Shown here: positions 1-10,984 of the stretch, piece by piece
Numbering within the stretch: the stretch's first letter is position 1
Layout of the letters: every line of letters begins with the position of its first letter
Source: Rhodocollybia butyracea
Lineage: Eukaryota; Basidiomycota; Agaricomycetes; Agaricales; Omphalotaceae
Assembly (NCBI GenBank): GCA_015501585.1
Contig: JADNRY010000100.1
Location: forward strand, 124,001-188,000
Length of the DNA: 64,000 nucleotides
Direction of reading: 5' to 3'
Notes under the pieces: generated by a model
What the model was told of the DNA's origin: nothing
What the model saw: only the letters and a program-made list of their open reading frames with translations
Database searches by the model: none
Position numbers and translations under genes: made by a program

Positions 1-1043
1 TCAGCTAAGAGGTGGTGACCAGATACACTGAACTCACCACAGGCACCAGCGTAGTCAACGGATCCACCGTTTTGTCTGGCATCTTCCATTCAATATTTTC
101 TTCCTCTCGAATTTTGAGCTCATCTATATTGTCCCATTGATTGTAGTCCAACGGAGCCCCGATGTTACCGAGGAATCGATTCTCAGCAAAGTCAAGTGTG
201 CTAAGTGGAGGGGCAGTTGTGTTGGAGGGGGCTTTACCAGAATGCTGGACAGTGTGGCTGGCAAAAGCACGAAGGTTGAGGACCAAATGGTGTATTAAGA
301 TAGGTATTAGGCTAGAAGAAGTTTGTTATTGGGATGTGGAAAGTTGGCATAGCAAGTGTGAAACATACATGGGGAAAAACTGGTCAGTGATGCTCATAAC
401 GTTGAACCATGCATCCGACATCTAGATCATAGATCATTTTCATTTTCACTGAACTGTATTCCCCAATACAAGAGGGCAACTTACTGGCCCTGGAAAGATG
501 GACGTCTGGATGGGGAATTTCAAGTTAGAAGGACTAATATGGGAAGTCAAATGAGACTCACTATTCCGGAGGCAGTGGCAACACTTGAGATCGCGGAGAT
601 GGTGCTAGAGATAAGTGGACATGACTCCGTTTGAGGCTGCCACAAAAATTTGTGAAGAATAGGGATTCGGAAACGTACAAGAAATATAAGGTGCCTATTC
701 AAAATATATCATATCAATAAGCACCCTGCAAAGCTAGAATAATTTGCTGACCATTGCACAGGACTACCTCAGCGATACTCCAAATACCAGATTTTCGGGA
801 GTGCATAATGTGACGGGCGGTTTTGATCAAAGTTAAGATGAAGATAATGCTGTCAAACATCAATTGGAGCAGAGGAAAAATAGCAGTCACTAGGATGTAG
901 ATCAATTGATCTGGAAAACGTTGCCAGCGAACAAAAGACTCACAACTGGCATTAATTCAAAAACTGATCAATACAATGGATAGGAGGAAGAAAACATAAA
1001 AATGCTGACATTTCTGATTCAAATGAGTCATTGTACAAACACG

Positions 1044-2813
1044 GTGGGTGACAATTTACCTGACCTTATTTAAACTCCGCTACCTTATGGCTACCTTATG
1101 TATTAAATCTACCTTAAACTACCTTAAACGACCTTTAAGGACCTTAAAGGACCTTATTGAACAATTTACCTTATTTGACCTTATTACCTTATTGTACCTT
1201 ATCTTAAAACCAAAAGATATAGAGCTCACGCTTGCCCCAATTGCTTACCAGCATTCCCTATGCAATATTCCAGTTAATTTTGGTAACATAGAATGCTAAT
1301 TCATATGTAGGCTATACTTGAGCAATACCATTTGGCATTTCAGCCAAGTTCTTGTTACCATAAGCACCCAATTAGCTCCTAATAGGCTGGTCATTGGATG
1401 ATCCAAACCTGGTGTATTGTTGCACAATACTTCCACTGGACAGAAGTTGGCAAAGTGCTGCTACATATGTTCCTTCATGTACAACCTTATTAGATGAAAT
1501 AGTGGGTTAAATGGATAACTCGGCCACAACTACTTAGTATAAGAACTAAGAATACTTGTCGGTACTTGGTAATCTTAGAAATAATGTTTGAGCATGTTTG
1601 TAGACAGTGGGAAATCCTTGATCACATTCGTAAGGTAGCGGACTGACGATTTCAATATAAATAAGGTAGCGGAGTTTGAAAAATAAGGTCGAGCCTGGTC
1701 GACTTTGATGGCTTCATTTTTGAAGTATTTCGCCTGGGTTCAACGACACTAGTACTTGGGCATATTAAGCCAGCTCTAAATTGATAAATGAAGCAAGGTA
1801 TTACTGATTTTTAGCCGTCGAATGTTTTATACCTTACTGACAATTTGATCAACTTGATGGCGCTGGGCGGTCACTGAGGTATGTGCAAATCATGCCGCCC
1901 TTACTGCATTCTATACTAACATGTTCTATGTCGTAGAGACTTACGGTTCGGATTGAAGAAGTCCCGTAACCGCTCGTCTGGAACAAGTATGAGGATCGGT
2001 CCTTTCATCTTTAATCCTTTTATTTTCTCGCCATTTCTATGTACCGCGCTGGCGTAAGTATTTAAATCAGATTACTTACGATATTGCACCCCAGTTAAAT
2101 CACTCGACGTGTTCCAACTTCCTGGGATCGTATTTACTTGTTTACATGATAACACGCGGCCGAAAAAAATACCACCGAAACTCACGATGTCTAGCAATGG
2201 CGCGATTCCACCGCCTATCCCAGAAATCCCCGAAGACAAGAATTTGACGGAGTGTACGCCTATCCTGAGCACCCATAGAACAAAAAATTAAGAACACTCT
2301 CAAAAGCCAAGGTATAATCGGATACATGGATGGGACAATCTTAAGTTTACTGTGTTGGTCGTCACACGCATCATGCCCCAGTCAACCTGCACACACTTGC
2401 ATGTATTATGCAATATCTATGCACGGCCTACTAGTAAACATGTGACCTGCACACATTTGGACTGCATGGCAAGATATATGTGGATTGTACAAGGAGTGTA
2501 TGTGCTTTTGGTTAAGGACTACAGGGTTTGTAAAGAATCATAGTGTGGAACTAGTATACTTAAATTTTGACTAAGATGAACAGAAGATGAAGGTAAATAG
2601 TGTTGTAGTATCAACATTGTACAAGGCAGACGTCATTAGAATGAACTATGCAGTTTGCTTGGGTGGTCACTCAATCATAAGGTAGTGGCGTTCTAGCCGA
2701 GATTTCCCGGTAACTTGTCATAAGTGTGGGAACCCATAAGTACCTTATTTGATATTAAAATAAGGTCGAATAAGGGAGATAAGGTAGAAAAATAAGGTAA
2801 ATTGCTCACACTC
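1044..2813. mobile_element. DNA transposon-like insertion with 11-bp direct repeats (Mutator-like candidate)
   Basis: The direct repeat GTACAAACACG occurs at 1033-1043 and again at 2814-2824. The sequence between begins GTGGGTGACAATTTACCT and ends with the near inverse (GAGTGTGAGCAATTTACCT on the minus strand). Both ends are packed with ACCTTATT/AATAAGGT motifs (1058-1205 and 2735-2803). An 11-bp duplication fits Mutator-like elements (9-11 bp) better than other superfamilies. No transposase ORF is visible, so it would be non-autonomous. The terminal repeats are imperfect, so the superfamily is an inference. Confidence 0.55.
1062..1690. repeat. Internal inverted repeat around an ACCTTATT-rich block
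   Basis: The segment at 1062-1088 (GACCTTATTTAAACTCCGCT and onward) reappears inverted at about 1660-1689 with a few extra T residues. Between them lies a run of ACCTTA-type motifs at 1110-1205. The 1044-2813 insertion may therefore be composite, with a smaller ~0.65 kb unit inside it. Confidence 0.45.
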
Positions 2814-3604
2814 GTACAAACACGATGTGAATGGCTCATCATCTGTTCCTTGGCTGGTGAGTATTGGAGAGTAGGAGAGCATTTGCTACATATTCAGAGC
2901 GACACAATCTGAATATAGCACTTCGAACTTGCAATAAAAAGCATACCAAGATATCCTCAACAGCCTTCACAATGATGCATGGACAGAGCAGAATAAGTAG
3001 CAATCGTTTCCGACCAAATAGTGCATAAACCCTCCAGACAGAAAGTACTATGGCAAACGATTCTCAGTCAAGCTATTTCACATTGGGAGAAAAAGACATA
3101 CATGTCACTGTTGAATCATTGACAGCGAAAGAGATCTGCGATACAAAATTGGCATCATTACAGCTGGAGTAAGTTGTATTGAGTCAAGCGCACTACACTC
3201 AGGTCAAAAGGGCAAATAAACCTTGAATTTGTCAAAGTTAGTCCTGGGAGATTGATACTGCCAAGCAGGAAAAAAAATTGGGCCGGCAGAAGGCTATAGC
3301 GACTCAGAATGAATATCATAGAACTGCCAGTCAGCTGACGGGACCATATCAATTGAATTTCAGCAGGAAATGTGAGCAAAAAGTCATAGAAAAGTAAAAC
3401 TGTAGTTCAAAACATAAGCAAGCTTCGCTCTCTGGAGTTTGAGTACAATCTGACCAGAGGCAGATAGCACTGCGTAGCTGCTCAGCCTATATACTTATTA
3501 ATGGAAATGTGACAGCATAAGTAATCTTTTCGCTCGACGTACTGGGAAGATAGTAAATTAGCGATGACCTGATCGCTGGATGAGTCCGAGTCCGACATGG
3601 GGGC

Positions 3605-5340
3605 AAAAAGTGAAGTGCTGATCACTAATTTTTTGAGACTTGAGTATAAGTACTTGCAACCTTGCACTGTCACACAGGGACCAGGGGCATCAACCCAGAT
3701 GTTCTACTTGATATCATTTCACGGCTCTTGACAGCCTGCACCTTGAACAGCATCTGTCATATGCAGATCATTACATCAGTCGCAGACAATCCAGACATGG
3801 ATACCAAAACTTGGGATAAGCCTGATCTGTCCTGCAACTCAATGGCTATCTACTCAATGGCTATCTTGATGGCTATCTACTTGTTCTTCAGCAAGTCTCA
3901 AGACTCAGATGTCTTTGTCATTTGAAGTAGAACAAAAAGCAGAAACAAAATTCTTGCAAAATTCAGTGTTTGACAATGAGATTTTAGTTATCAGTGCAGA
4001 AGTGTGACAGGACCAATGCCGATATTCATGATCTTCAAATGCCATTCAAGATGCCTGTTGACGACCAATAAAAACATCATCTGAGTTTTCATAAGACTTT
4101 CAGATGCCATTGATACCGTCATTGGTCAATGCCCCAGTATGAAAGTCACAGGCTGGAGCACACCTCAGCGCAGAGATACTTGAGTACAATGTTGTTGTAA
4201 AAGGGGGGAAAATTCAGATACAAGCTACGCTCATCCTCCAAATGTGGGGACAAAAGCACACCAGAGGGTAGAGATGGGTAAAGCCCTGGTCAAACAACCC
4301 GATGGGGTCTCATTCCATAAAACTAGGTACTTATATACCATACAATTGTATACTACACTACATAAGGGAATTGACTTGCTTTAAGTCCAGGCAAGTCATT
4401 ATGAGTCATTTAGAATTATTGCACAGTCAAGCACAGTCAATGACTCAATGCACAGTAACTATGTACTACAAATGAGTCAATGCAATATTGACACATTATG
4501 ACTCCAGTTCATATGAGTCAGTCCAGGTTTTGTACACGGAGGCACTTGCAAATCTGCCTATCCATAAATTCCTACATACAACTTGAGTATATGAATAGAC
4601 ATCAGTAGGTATGCACATGCAGATGGTCAAGGCAATATTGGCAACTCTCATGAATTTTTTGTTGATCTTCATAAGAGTCGGATGGTGTTGGGATGGTGAT
4701 TTTGGCAAGTGGCAAGTGACAAGTGTTCAATTGATCTTAATGGGAGTTGAGCTTGTTGGGTGTGTTGGGAGGCCCATTCATGTAATATTCACTGCCTACT
4801 ACTGAATTTCAACTCTCAAGACAAAATATTCCCTGAGAAATCCGCCCCGTGACATTGCGTACGGATGTTGCATTTGCTTGGGATTCTCCACATATGGAAA
4901 TGCCCATTCGTTTTCGTGTATCTCCCAGAGATGTGGAAAAATTCATGCATGCCAACAACAGTTCCTTGTTTCCACTTGGAACGCTCAAAGTTCTTGCTTC
5001 GGATATCCAGACGTATCACTGGCAATCTCATTTGCAGCCTGTGGGCTTGACCCGAAGACACGGGTACAGATGCGTTTAGTTATTCCGATACTACACTCAA
5101 TCCCCGCAATTATCTGCACACAAATTTTGTTCGAATGCTTTGGCAAATTTGGTGTCTTTCCGTAATTCCTATACGTTTCAGGAGTCTCCAAGTCTTGACT
5201 TCTCATACTCTCCTCTCCTCGGGCTGGACACTGAAAAACAACGATGAATCCATTGGCGTAACACGACAGGTCCCTTCATAAGCTCATCTCACCTCCCTAG
5301 AGGGTTTCACCATAGAACCGACGCAGTGGTTAAGGTTAGT
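3605..5340. other. Region without a recognisable gene
   Basis: Short overlapping reading frames occur at 4849-5165 but none shows a domain, signal peptide or intron pattern I recognise. The stretch is AT-rich with several copies of GAGTCA/TGACTC near 4390-4510. I see no transposon ends here. Confidence 0.4.
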
Positions 5341-6078
5341 TAACTTGAGGAATAATACCTGGTGTGATATTACATCCTAGAACGATACTCGCTCCTCATC
5401 TGCTAATCCTAGTCCTGATTCTAGTCCGAGTTCTAGTCCTACATCGACGTCGACGACGAATGAAGGAGTAACACCCCTGCGGCATGACGCGATACCGACA
5501 AAAAAAAACCTGCGCGAGAGAGGTTCCTCCGGCATGAATTTGCTCCTTCAACGATGGATCCAGATCCAGTAGTACTGTTAACACCTCCGTTGCACGAGGC
5601 AATCCCACCCCCGATACGACGAACCAAAAAGGAAAGATATTCTGTCTTGAGGTGCCGGGTAAGTTCGAAACCCTGTCAGCATCGACTCCATGATGGATGC
5701 CCGGTACTATTCCGTCCATTTATCATCGTCTTACGAAGAGCCGGGAAGAACCAAGAAACGAGGACCGGTCAGTGAGCGCCGTGGCGAAGCGAATCCTGCA
5801 ACAGAAATATCCCGTCAAGACCTCATCTCCATCCAACCCTTGTCACGGACCATGAGAAGCTGGGAAACATAAGGAACGAGGAACGGTCCTTTCATAACGA
5901 AGCCCTCAAGGCCTCATCTCCCTCCCCGCCCAAAACGCAAAACTAACATCTACACCACACCCATACCCCAGCCTTTCACACTCTCTGCCATACGACACCC
6001 TCCCTTCAAAAAGCTCCATTCCCTCCCTATCTTCCTTCGCATTCGCCGCATCCGCATCTAGCTCCTCTCAAACCCAAC

Positions 6079-6690
6079 TTATATGAAATCCTCCTGCCGA
6101 CTCCAGCACCCCCTTCCTCCCCACATCGGGATCGCCAGCACAAGCCCCAATCCTCGCACTAACCCACGCAACATCCCTACCATTGACACGTCATCGCTGT
6201 ACCTCATCACGAAACACCCCTCTTCGTTATCACGGTAGAAAACCTGGTGACAGGCAGGATGCGCGTGAGCTGGAGGGGGGTAGGGACGGTGGCCATGGGT
6301 TGTGGGTTCGTGGAAGCAGGGAACGTGGGCAAAGCCGCTGTTAGGGAGGGTTATGGTGGCGGTTAGTTTTGGGGGATGGGGATGGGTTTCGGTTTGGATT
6401 TCGGTTTGGATTTCGGTAACGGGAGAGGATGGGCACGGTAACGGGTTCAATAGGAGGATGTAGGAGGATGTAGGATTAGGAGGATGTAGGATTATGAGGA
6501 TGTAGTATTAGATGTGGATGTAGGTGTAGGTGTATCCGTATCCAAGGACGTTTAGATCCGGTGAACTAGCGGGATGGTAGATCTCGCATAATGCACTGGT
6601 AGTCCATAGCGTAGATAGGGAAAAAGTTTCGTATTGGGGTTCCGAGGAACTAGTGGGACGATAGATCTCGCATAACTCTTGGTGGTCCAT
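6079..6690 (-). pseudogene. Broken paralogue of the 15521-16150 gene
   Basis: The reading frame starts with MDHQELCEIYRP (ATG at 6690), matching MDHQDLCEIYRP in the intact copy, and the shared C-terminal part (KLTATITLP, QVFYRDNEEGCF, HSDDVSMVG-like) is open from 6450 to 6079. Between the two parts, about 6449-6540, the frame is replaced by a GGATGTAGGATTA simple repeat, and CEIYRP is repeated as CEIYHP, suggesting local slippage or duplication. No known domain is recognised in either copy. Confidence 0.6.
6446..6540. repeat. GGATGTAGGATTA simple repeat
   Basis: A block of GGATGTAG / GGATTA units lies inside the broken gene copy. The intact paralogue has low-complexity Ser/Pro codons at the equivalent place, so the expansion is probably what broke this copy. 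Confidence 0.7.
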
Positions 6691-7404
6691 ATGCATAGAT
6701 ATTGGATGGCCAGTGTAGGAACATTCGTTGGACAGCGTCGGCTGGATATTGGGCGAGTGCATGACTGTAGAATACGTTAGAAAACTCTGAATTAGGTGGC
6801 ATTCGAACAGGATTACCAAAGTAGAAGGAAAACCTACCTTTGGTTTGCGTATCGGCTCCTCCAGCGAAGTAGAGGATATACGAGTTTCACTGTCGTTGGA
6901 CTGTGGACAGGGAGAGTCGGTATAGTCGCATATAGAAGAATTAAGGACAACCTCACGAGTGAATCTGAGCTGTATAAAGCAACTTTCCGCGACCGTTTCG
7001 ATGAAGTTCTGTCTGGATCCAGCGCCAACTAATGTTCCATCCTTCTCGCACATTTATCTGTCCTTCCCGCAGGTATAATGACAACCAGTCACTCTTGATT
7101 AGTGAGAAGCCGTACGAGCGCTGATGCTAGGTGGCTTGATGTCATTTCGTCTGTGTTTTTCTCAGTGCCTGTAGAAGAGGAAAACGCAGTTAAAACAATA
7201 CACACACCGCGATATAATAGAAAAGTACAACAGACTGGTAGGATTATTGTAGGAATTGAGATGACAGGTAATAATATCGATAAAGAACAGGAATGAATTG
7301 CTGGCGGGCCTTTATAATTATAATCTCGGTAGGTCCAAGCGTAGCGTCACATAGCTGGACACGAATGTTTATTTTGATGGCATACTGTCGTGGGTCAGTT
7401 TTTC

Positions 7405-8190
7405 GTTCCGAGAATACAACACAATTGCTGTAGGAGAGGTAAAAGGAACAAGTAAAGGTTATGTATTCTTTGGCGCTTGTTTTTTTCTAATCTTATCTAC
7501 TTATCGTTTGATGCCGATGGCCGAAGACCATTTTGATAATCACCACTGTCTCCACACGACACTATTTCCGTAGAAAAACTTGGGAGTAATGAGTGGGGAA
7601 GGACAGTAACTGATATTGGCAGAGTATTCACAGGGAGTACAGAGGCGTGGACTCAAACCCACAAATTATCCTAGATGATTATTGTTATTATGGTTTTGGT
7701 TTTTTTTGGCTGTGATAGGACCAAACTATCTTACATAGTGATACATTAACTAGCGTGGCTCCAAGAGTTGGCGTCGCCGACTGCTCAGATGCTTTTAATG
7801 CCCCTCCAAATATATAAATAAAGCTGGATGGAGCAGGGCGGACTTGTAATTCCCTGAGCAAGTTGAAAAATAGTGTGCTGTTGCTGCCATCAATAGACAG
7901 TACTTCCAGCTTGACTAGTGCTCAAATTTGATAGCATGGACCACATTCACAGCATCAAACGAGCTCTTCAAAATCGATGTACAGACTTGTGCATTCGGAT
8001 AAGTAACTTGAATATTATAATACATCATCCTGCCATCCCGATCGCTACCACTACCGTCCGCCTGTACCAAAACGAATCCGCCATTTTCGCTCAACCCGTC
8101 TCATAGTTGTATTTGATAGTTTTATGTCAGAAAATTCCGTGTACACGCTCTCCTCCTTTGACCTAGCACTTAGTACACCGTCAGTGAGTA
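7405..8190. other. Region without a recognisable gene
   Basis: I see only short ORFs (such as 7918-8106) without a motif, and no repeat ends. It may contain the 3' untranslated sequence of the secreted protein gene at 8241-8483, since a GTGAGT donor on the minus strand lies at about 8219, just past the stop codon. Confidence 0.35.
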
Positions 8191-8240
8191 TTATAGTTTG
8201 TATTGTTCGAGAAACTCACTTGATATGCGATGGATCTGAT

Positions 8241-8483
8241 TCAAGGGAAGTCGCAGTCGGAGGTTACGCTGCCATCGCCCTCGCAGCACGACCTGAAGTT
8301 GCTCAGGTGCTCCGAGATAGAGCCCGCCGCGCAGTCGTTTCCGTCTTGGAACGACCCGCCGAGACTCCCACAGCAGCTCTGGGTGTTGCCTACGTTGTTG
8401 GAACCTCCAGCGTCGAGGCACTTGCAAGCGTGGGCAGGGATAGCAGCCACAATGGCGACAAGAACGAAAGCGAGGAAGTTCAT
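8241..8483 (-). CDS. Small secreted cysteine-rich protein (8 Cys)
   Basis: The 80-residue protein starts at ATG 8483 (MNFLAFVLVAIVAAIPAHA) and stops at 8241. The first 19 residues form a clear signal peptide with likely cleavage after AHA. The mature part has eight cysteines in the order CKC...CC...C...CC...C, with glycines between, so four disulfide bonds are likely. Small secreted proteins of this kind are common in basidiomycetes and are often discussed as effectors or surface proteins, but I do not assign a function. A TATAAAAG box lies 95 bp upstream. Upstream in-frame sequence exists, but the ATG directly before the signal peptide is the obvious start. The spacing does not fit the classical hydrophobin pattern. 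Confidence 0.75.
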   Translation of the reverse strand: MNFLAFVLVAIVAAIPAHACKCLDAGGSNNVGNTQSCCGSLGGSFQDGNDCAAGSISEHLSNFRSCCEGDGSVTSDCDFP

Positions 8484-8577
8484 AGTGAGTAAAAAAAAAA
8501 GTGCGGTGGGTTGACTGAGTAGTAGTTGTGCCTTTAGAGAAGCTGGGTGCTGAAAGTAAACGGCCTCTACAGCTAGC

Positions 8578-8585
8578 CTTTTATA
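8578..8585 (-). promoter_or_regulatory. TATA box of the 8-Cys secreted protein gene
   Basis: TATAAAAG on the minus strand, 95 bp upstream of ATG 8483, followed by a pyrimidine-rich leader. Confidence 0.5.
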
Positions 8586-8609
8586 CGTCTCACTGGTGTG
8601 CAGAAGCAA

Positions 8610-10980
8610 TGTCGGTTATTCATGAAATTGTAGCATTGTTGTACAAAACTCTCGTTTGCTTACAATAGAGTATAGATTCATCGCCAGGCTGTGAAAAGAT
8701 CGGGCTTCTCGTCCTGACATTTGCTCCACGAAGGATACTGTGCCAATACCAACCTCTATAGTCAATTAGGTACTTTATCTATTACAGGAATATCATGGAT
8801 TTCAGTGAACCTCATATTGTTGAGTGGGCAGCGAGACGGCATCCCCTGTTCGGAACGGCTCTTGATTGGCGGTGGTCAAAGCGCTATGTGCGTAGTGTGG
8901 GCCCCGGCTGGAAGTTCCTTAATAGAGACCACCTGGCCCGTTTCTCTTTCATTTTCTTTCCAAACACTGTTTGAAGTGAGGATTTAGTGCGCATATATTA
9001 AGCTGGAGGCAACATATTTTTCAGTAGGCATATATCCAACTCGGGCGGCGTTTCACCCCACAAGTTATCAGCGCTCAAAAGTCTAAAGAATCAGCCAAGG
9101 AATCAGCACGGGGAGGACTGCGTCGCCGACTCCACAGTACTGTACGACTCCGTTGCCATCGCCTGCGAATTATCACATACTATGAGTAAGATATGCCGGC
9201 TAAAATTGAACAGCTCGAAGTTCTGCTTTCTATGTCACCGTGTACCAACTTTTCACTCTATGTCTCTATGTAGTACTTTACTTTACTGATCTTGTGTATA
9301 CTCAAACAGATATTCAAATGTATTCTTCGTGGAGCAAATGTCTGGACGATGTACGTGAGGCCCCAATTTTGCGGAGCAATGAATTCATACAGGTACTACT
9401 TTATCACTACCAAGAATTTTACATGAATAGCTGGAGCCTGGAATGCGGTACAATTTCGATGAGACGTACAAGGCTCTACCCGCTCTCAATCGTTGCACCT
9501 TGAGCCCGGCTGCATTTATCTCCAGTACTTTAGCTCCTTTGAAAATCTTCGAAAGCTGTACTCGTGCCCAAGACCGTCAATGTTCCCACTCCTTCCGGAG
9601 AGTTCCTCATCTATCTGTTGTCTATCTGCAATGTTTTCTTTTTCGTTCGGATATGAGCTTACATGAGCCCGGTGGAGCCTCCCGATCTCACAATTGAGGT
9701 GATGAATTGGTGATGATGGTTTTGTTGATCCGTCCAGGCAGGTCCACTGAGCTCGTCCATAGACGTAAAAGATGTCGAAAATAGTATCATAGGATCATCA
9801 ACGGGAACCTTGTTAGAATTGCCACAATCGCGGTATGTCTCATTTAACATTAAATGTACCGCAAAGCTAGATTGGTGCCGAGTCGGGCTGTTTTAAATTG
9901 TAATGAGTTATCACTAAGTACATACTCTCTAAGTCTCTCTTAGGGGTAAATTTGGTGGTTGACTCTTGATATCTAAAGGTTGAGTGCTAGTCGATTTCAG
10001 AAAACACGCCGGTAGTACTCATAGAAACGAACAGGGGATAGTACGGAACAGAATCAAAAATGAAATTATGCCGTTCTAAAGATGTTTATCAATCCTAGGG
10101 ACCCTGGGATGCTTGGAATGACTGGAAATATCACACTGGAAACAAAAGTTGCGTAAAAAAAAGTCGTTCACTGCAGCAAAATAACTGAGAGAAGAACAAA
10201 GCAATGCAAAATTAAAGCTTATGAGCAACTGAAGCGGGATATGGATGGAGCTGCGGCAGTCATATCTTCGGCTTCAATATTGCATAGAGTTGAATACATT
10301 GTTTCTAGGTAGAGTTTTGTTCGACTGTCGTATTCTGACTCTTACGGCGAAGTATGATTTCGATGTTCTCGCACTATTTACAGTTCAAAATCCGTACACT
10401 CGGGCCTTCTTTGTATGGCACAGGATAGCTAATTATACTGCTTTGAACACTTGTAGCACGAGAATCTTTAGCACTATTCATTTACTCATGTATAATCTCA
10501 ATGTTTGTACGACAGTAGCTCGATACTTATCACAGCATTGTTGGATTTATACATCCAAGGCATGTAGGTGGCGCTATACATGTAGTAGCTGGGCCCCGAC
10601 TGTTCCCAATTATAAGTGGGAACCACGTCGGTCATACCACCTCCACCACATGTAAAACCAATCTAATACTGTCATAGCGCGATTCCACAGACGAAATTTT
10701 ATTGGTAAACTAGCCCCGGGTATCTCGCAATCCTTCCCCCCAGCATCCGAGTTTATATACTTGCTACTTGTTCCTACTTATATCGAAAGGCCGAGAAAAG
10801 ACAAGGTACAGTCTGTTACGAGACTATACAAGGCATGATGAACTCGTGATACCCCATGATCATTGACCTCTCAGTGCCCAGAATGCGAAACCACAATACT
10901 ACACCGCTATTGACGTATAATATCCCCTCCCTTGTACGTTACACAGAACATCAATGGGCGGCATAAGTAGCATTATCCAA
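8610..10980. other. Region without a recognisable gene
   Basis: Several ORFs of 60-136 codons occur (9240-9503, 9659-9850 minus, 10245-10655) but their translations have no signal peptide, known motif or convincing splice structure. No terminal repeats were seen. Confidence 0.35.
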
Positions 10981-10984
10981 TTTC

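Larger units (their letters stand above)
5..3598 (-). pseudogene. DUF6533-like multi-pass membrane protein, split by a transposon
   Basis: I place the start at ATG 3598 (MSDSDSSSDQVIANLL) and the stop TAG at 5-7. Recognisable pieces on the minus strand are: a first exon from 3598 to about 3512; an exon starting after a CAG acceptor at 3399 that encodes LLFYDFLLTFPAEIQLIW and a second hydrophobic helix; an exon at about 905-740 with a hydrophobic stretch and FDSIIFILTLIKTARHI followed by IAEVVLCNG; and a last exon from about 300 to 5 with LVLNLRAFAS and NRFLGNIGAPLD. The YD-x-LTF-x-E-x-x-x-IW motif, the FD-x-IIF-x-LTL helix and a short acidic tail are typical of the fungal DUF6533 family, presumably receptor-like integral membrane proteins of unknown ligand. 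A 1.77 kb element sits at 1044-2813 between the second and third recognisable exons. Middle helices are not clearly visible, so the gene is probably inactivated, unless the insert lies wholly in an intron. Exact exon borders are uncertain. Confidence 0.6.
5355..7405. repeat. Segmental duplication, copy 1 (partner 14805-16865)
   Basis: Side-by-side reading of 5370-5720 with 14840-15195, of 5880-6450 with 15410-15960, and of 7030-7330 with 16500-16830 shows the same sequence with scattered substitutions and small indels, in the same order and orientation. This copy carries the broken form of the minus-strand gene found intact in the partner. Limits are approximate. Confidence 0.75.

Noticed and set aside
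8241..8483. Hydrophobin
   Set aside because: It has eight cysteines including two CC pairs, but the order begins CKC and the spacing and hydrophobic core of hydrophobins are missing.
9659..9850. Mating pheromone precursor
   Set aside because: Short ORF of suitable size but ending in GSTGLM, with no C-terminal CaaX cysteine.
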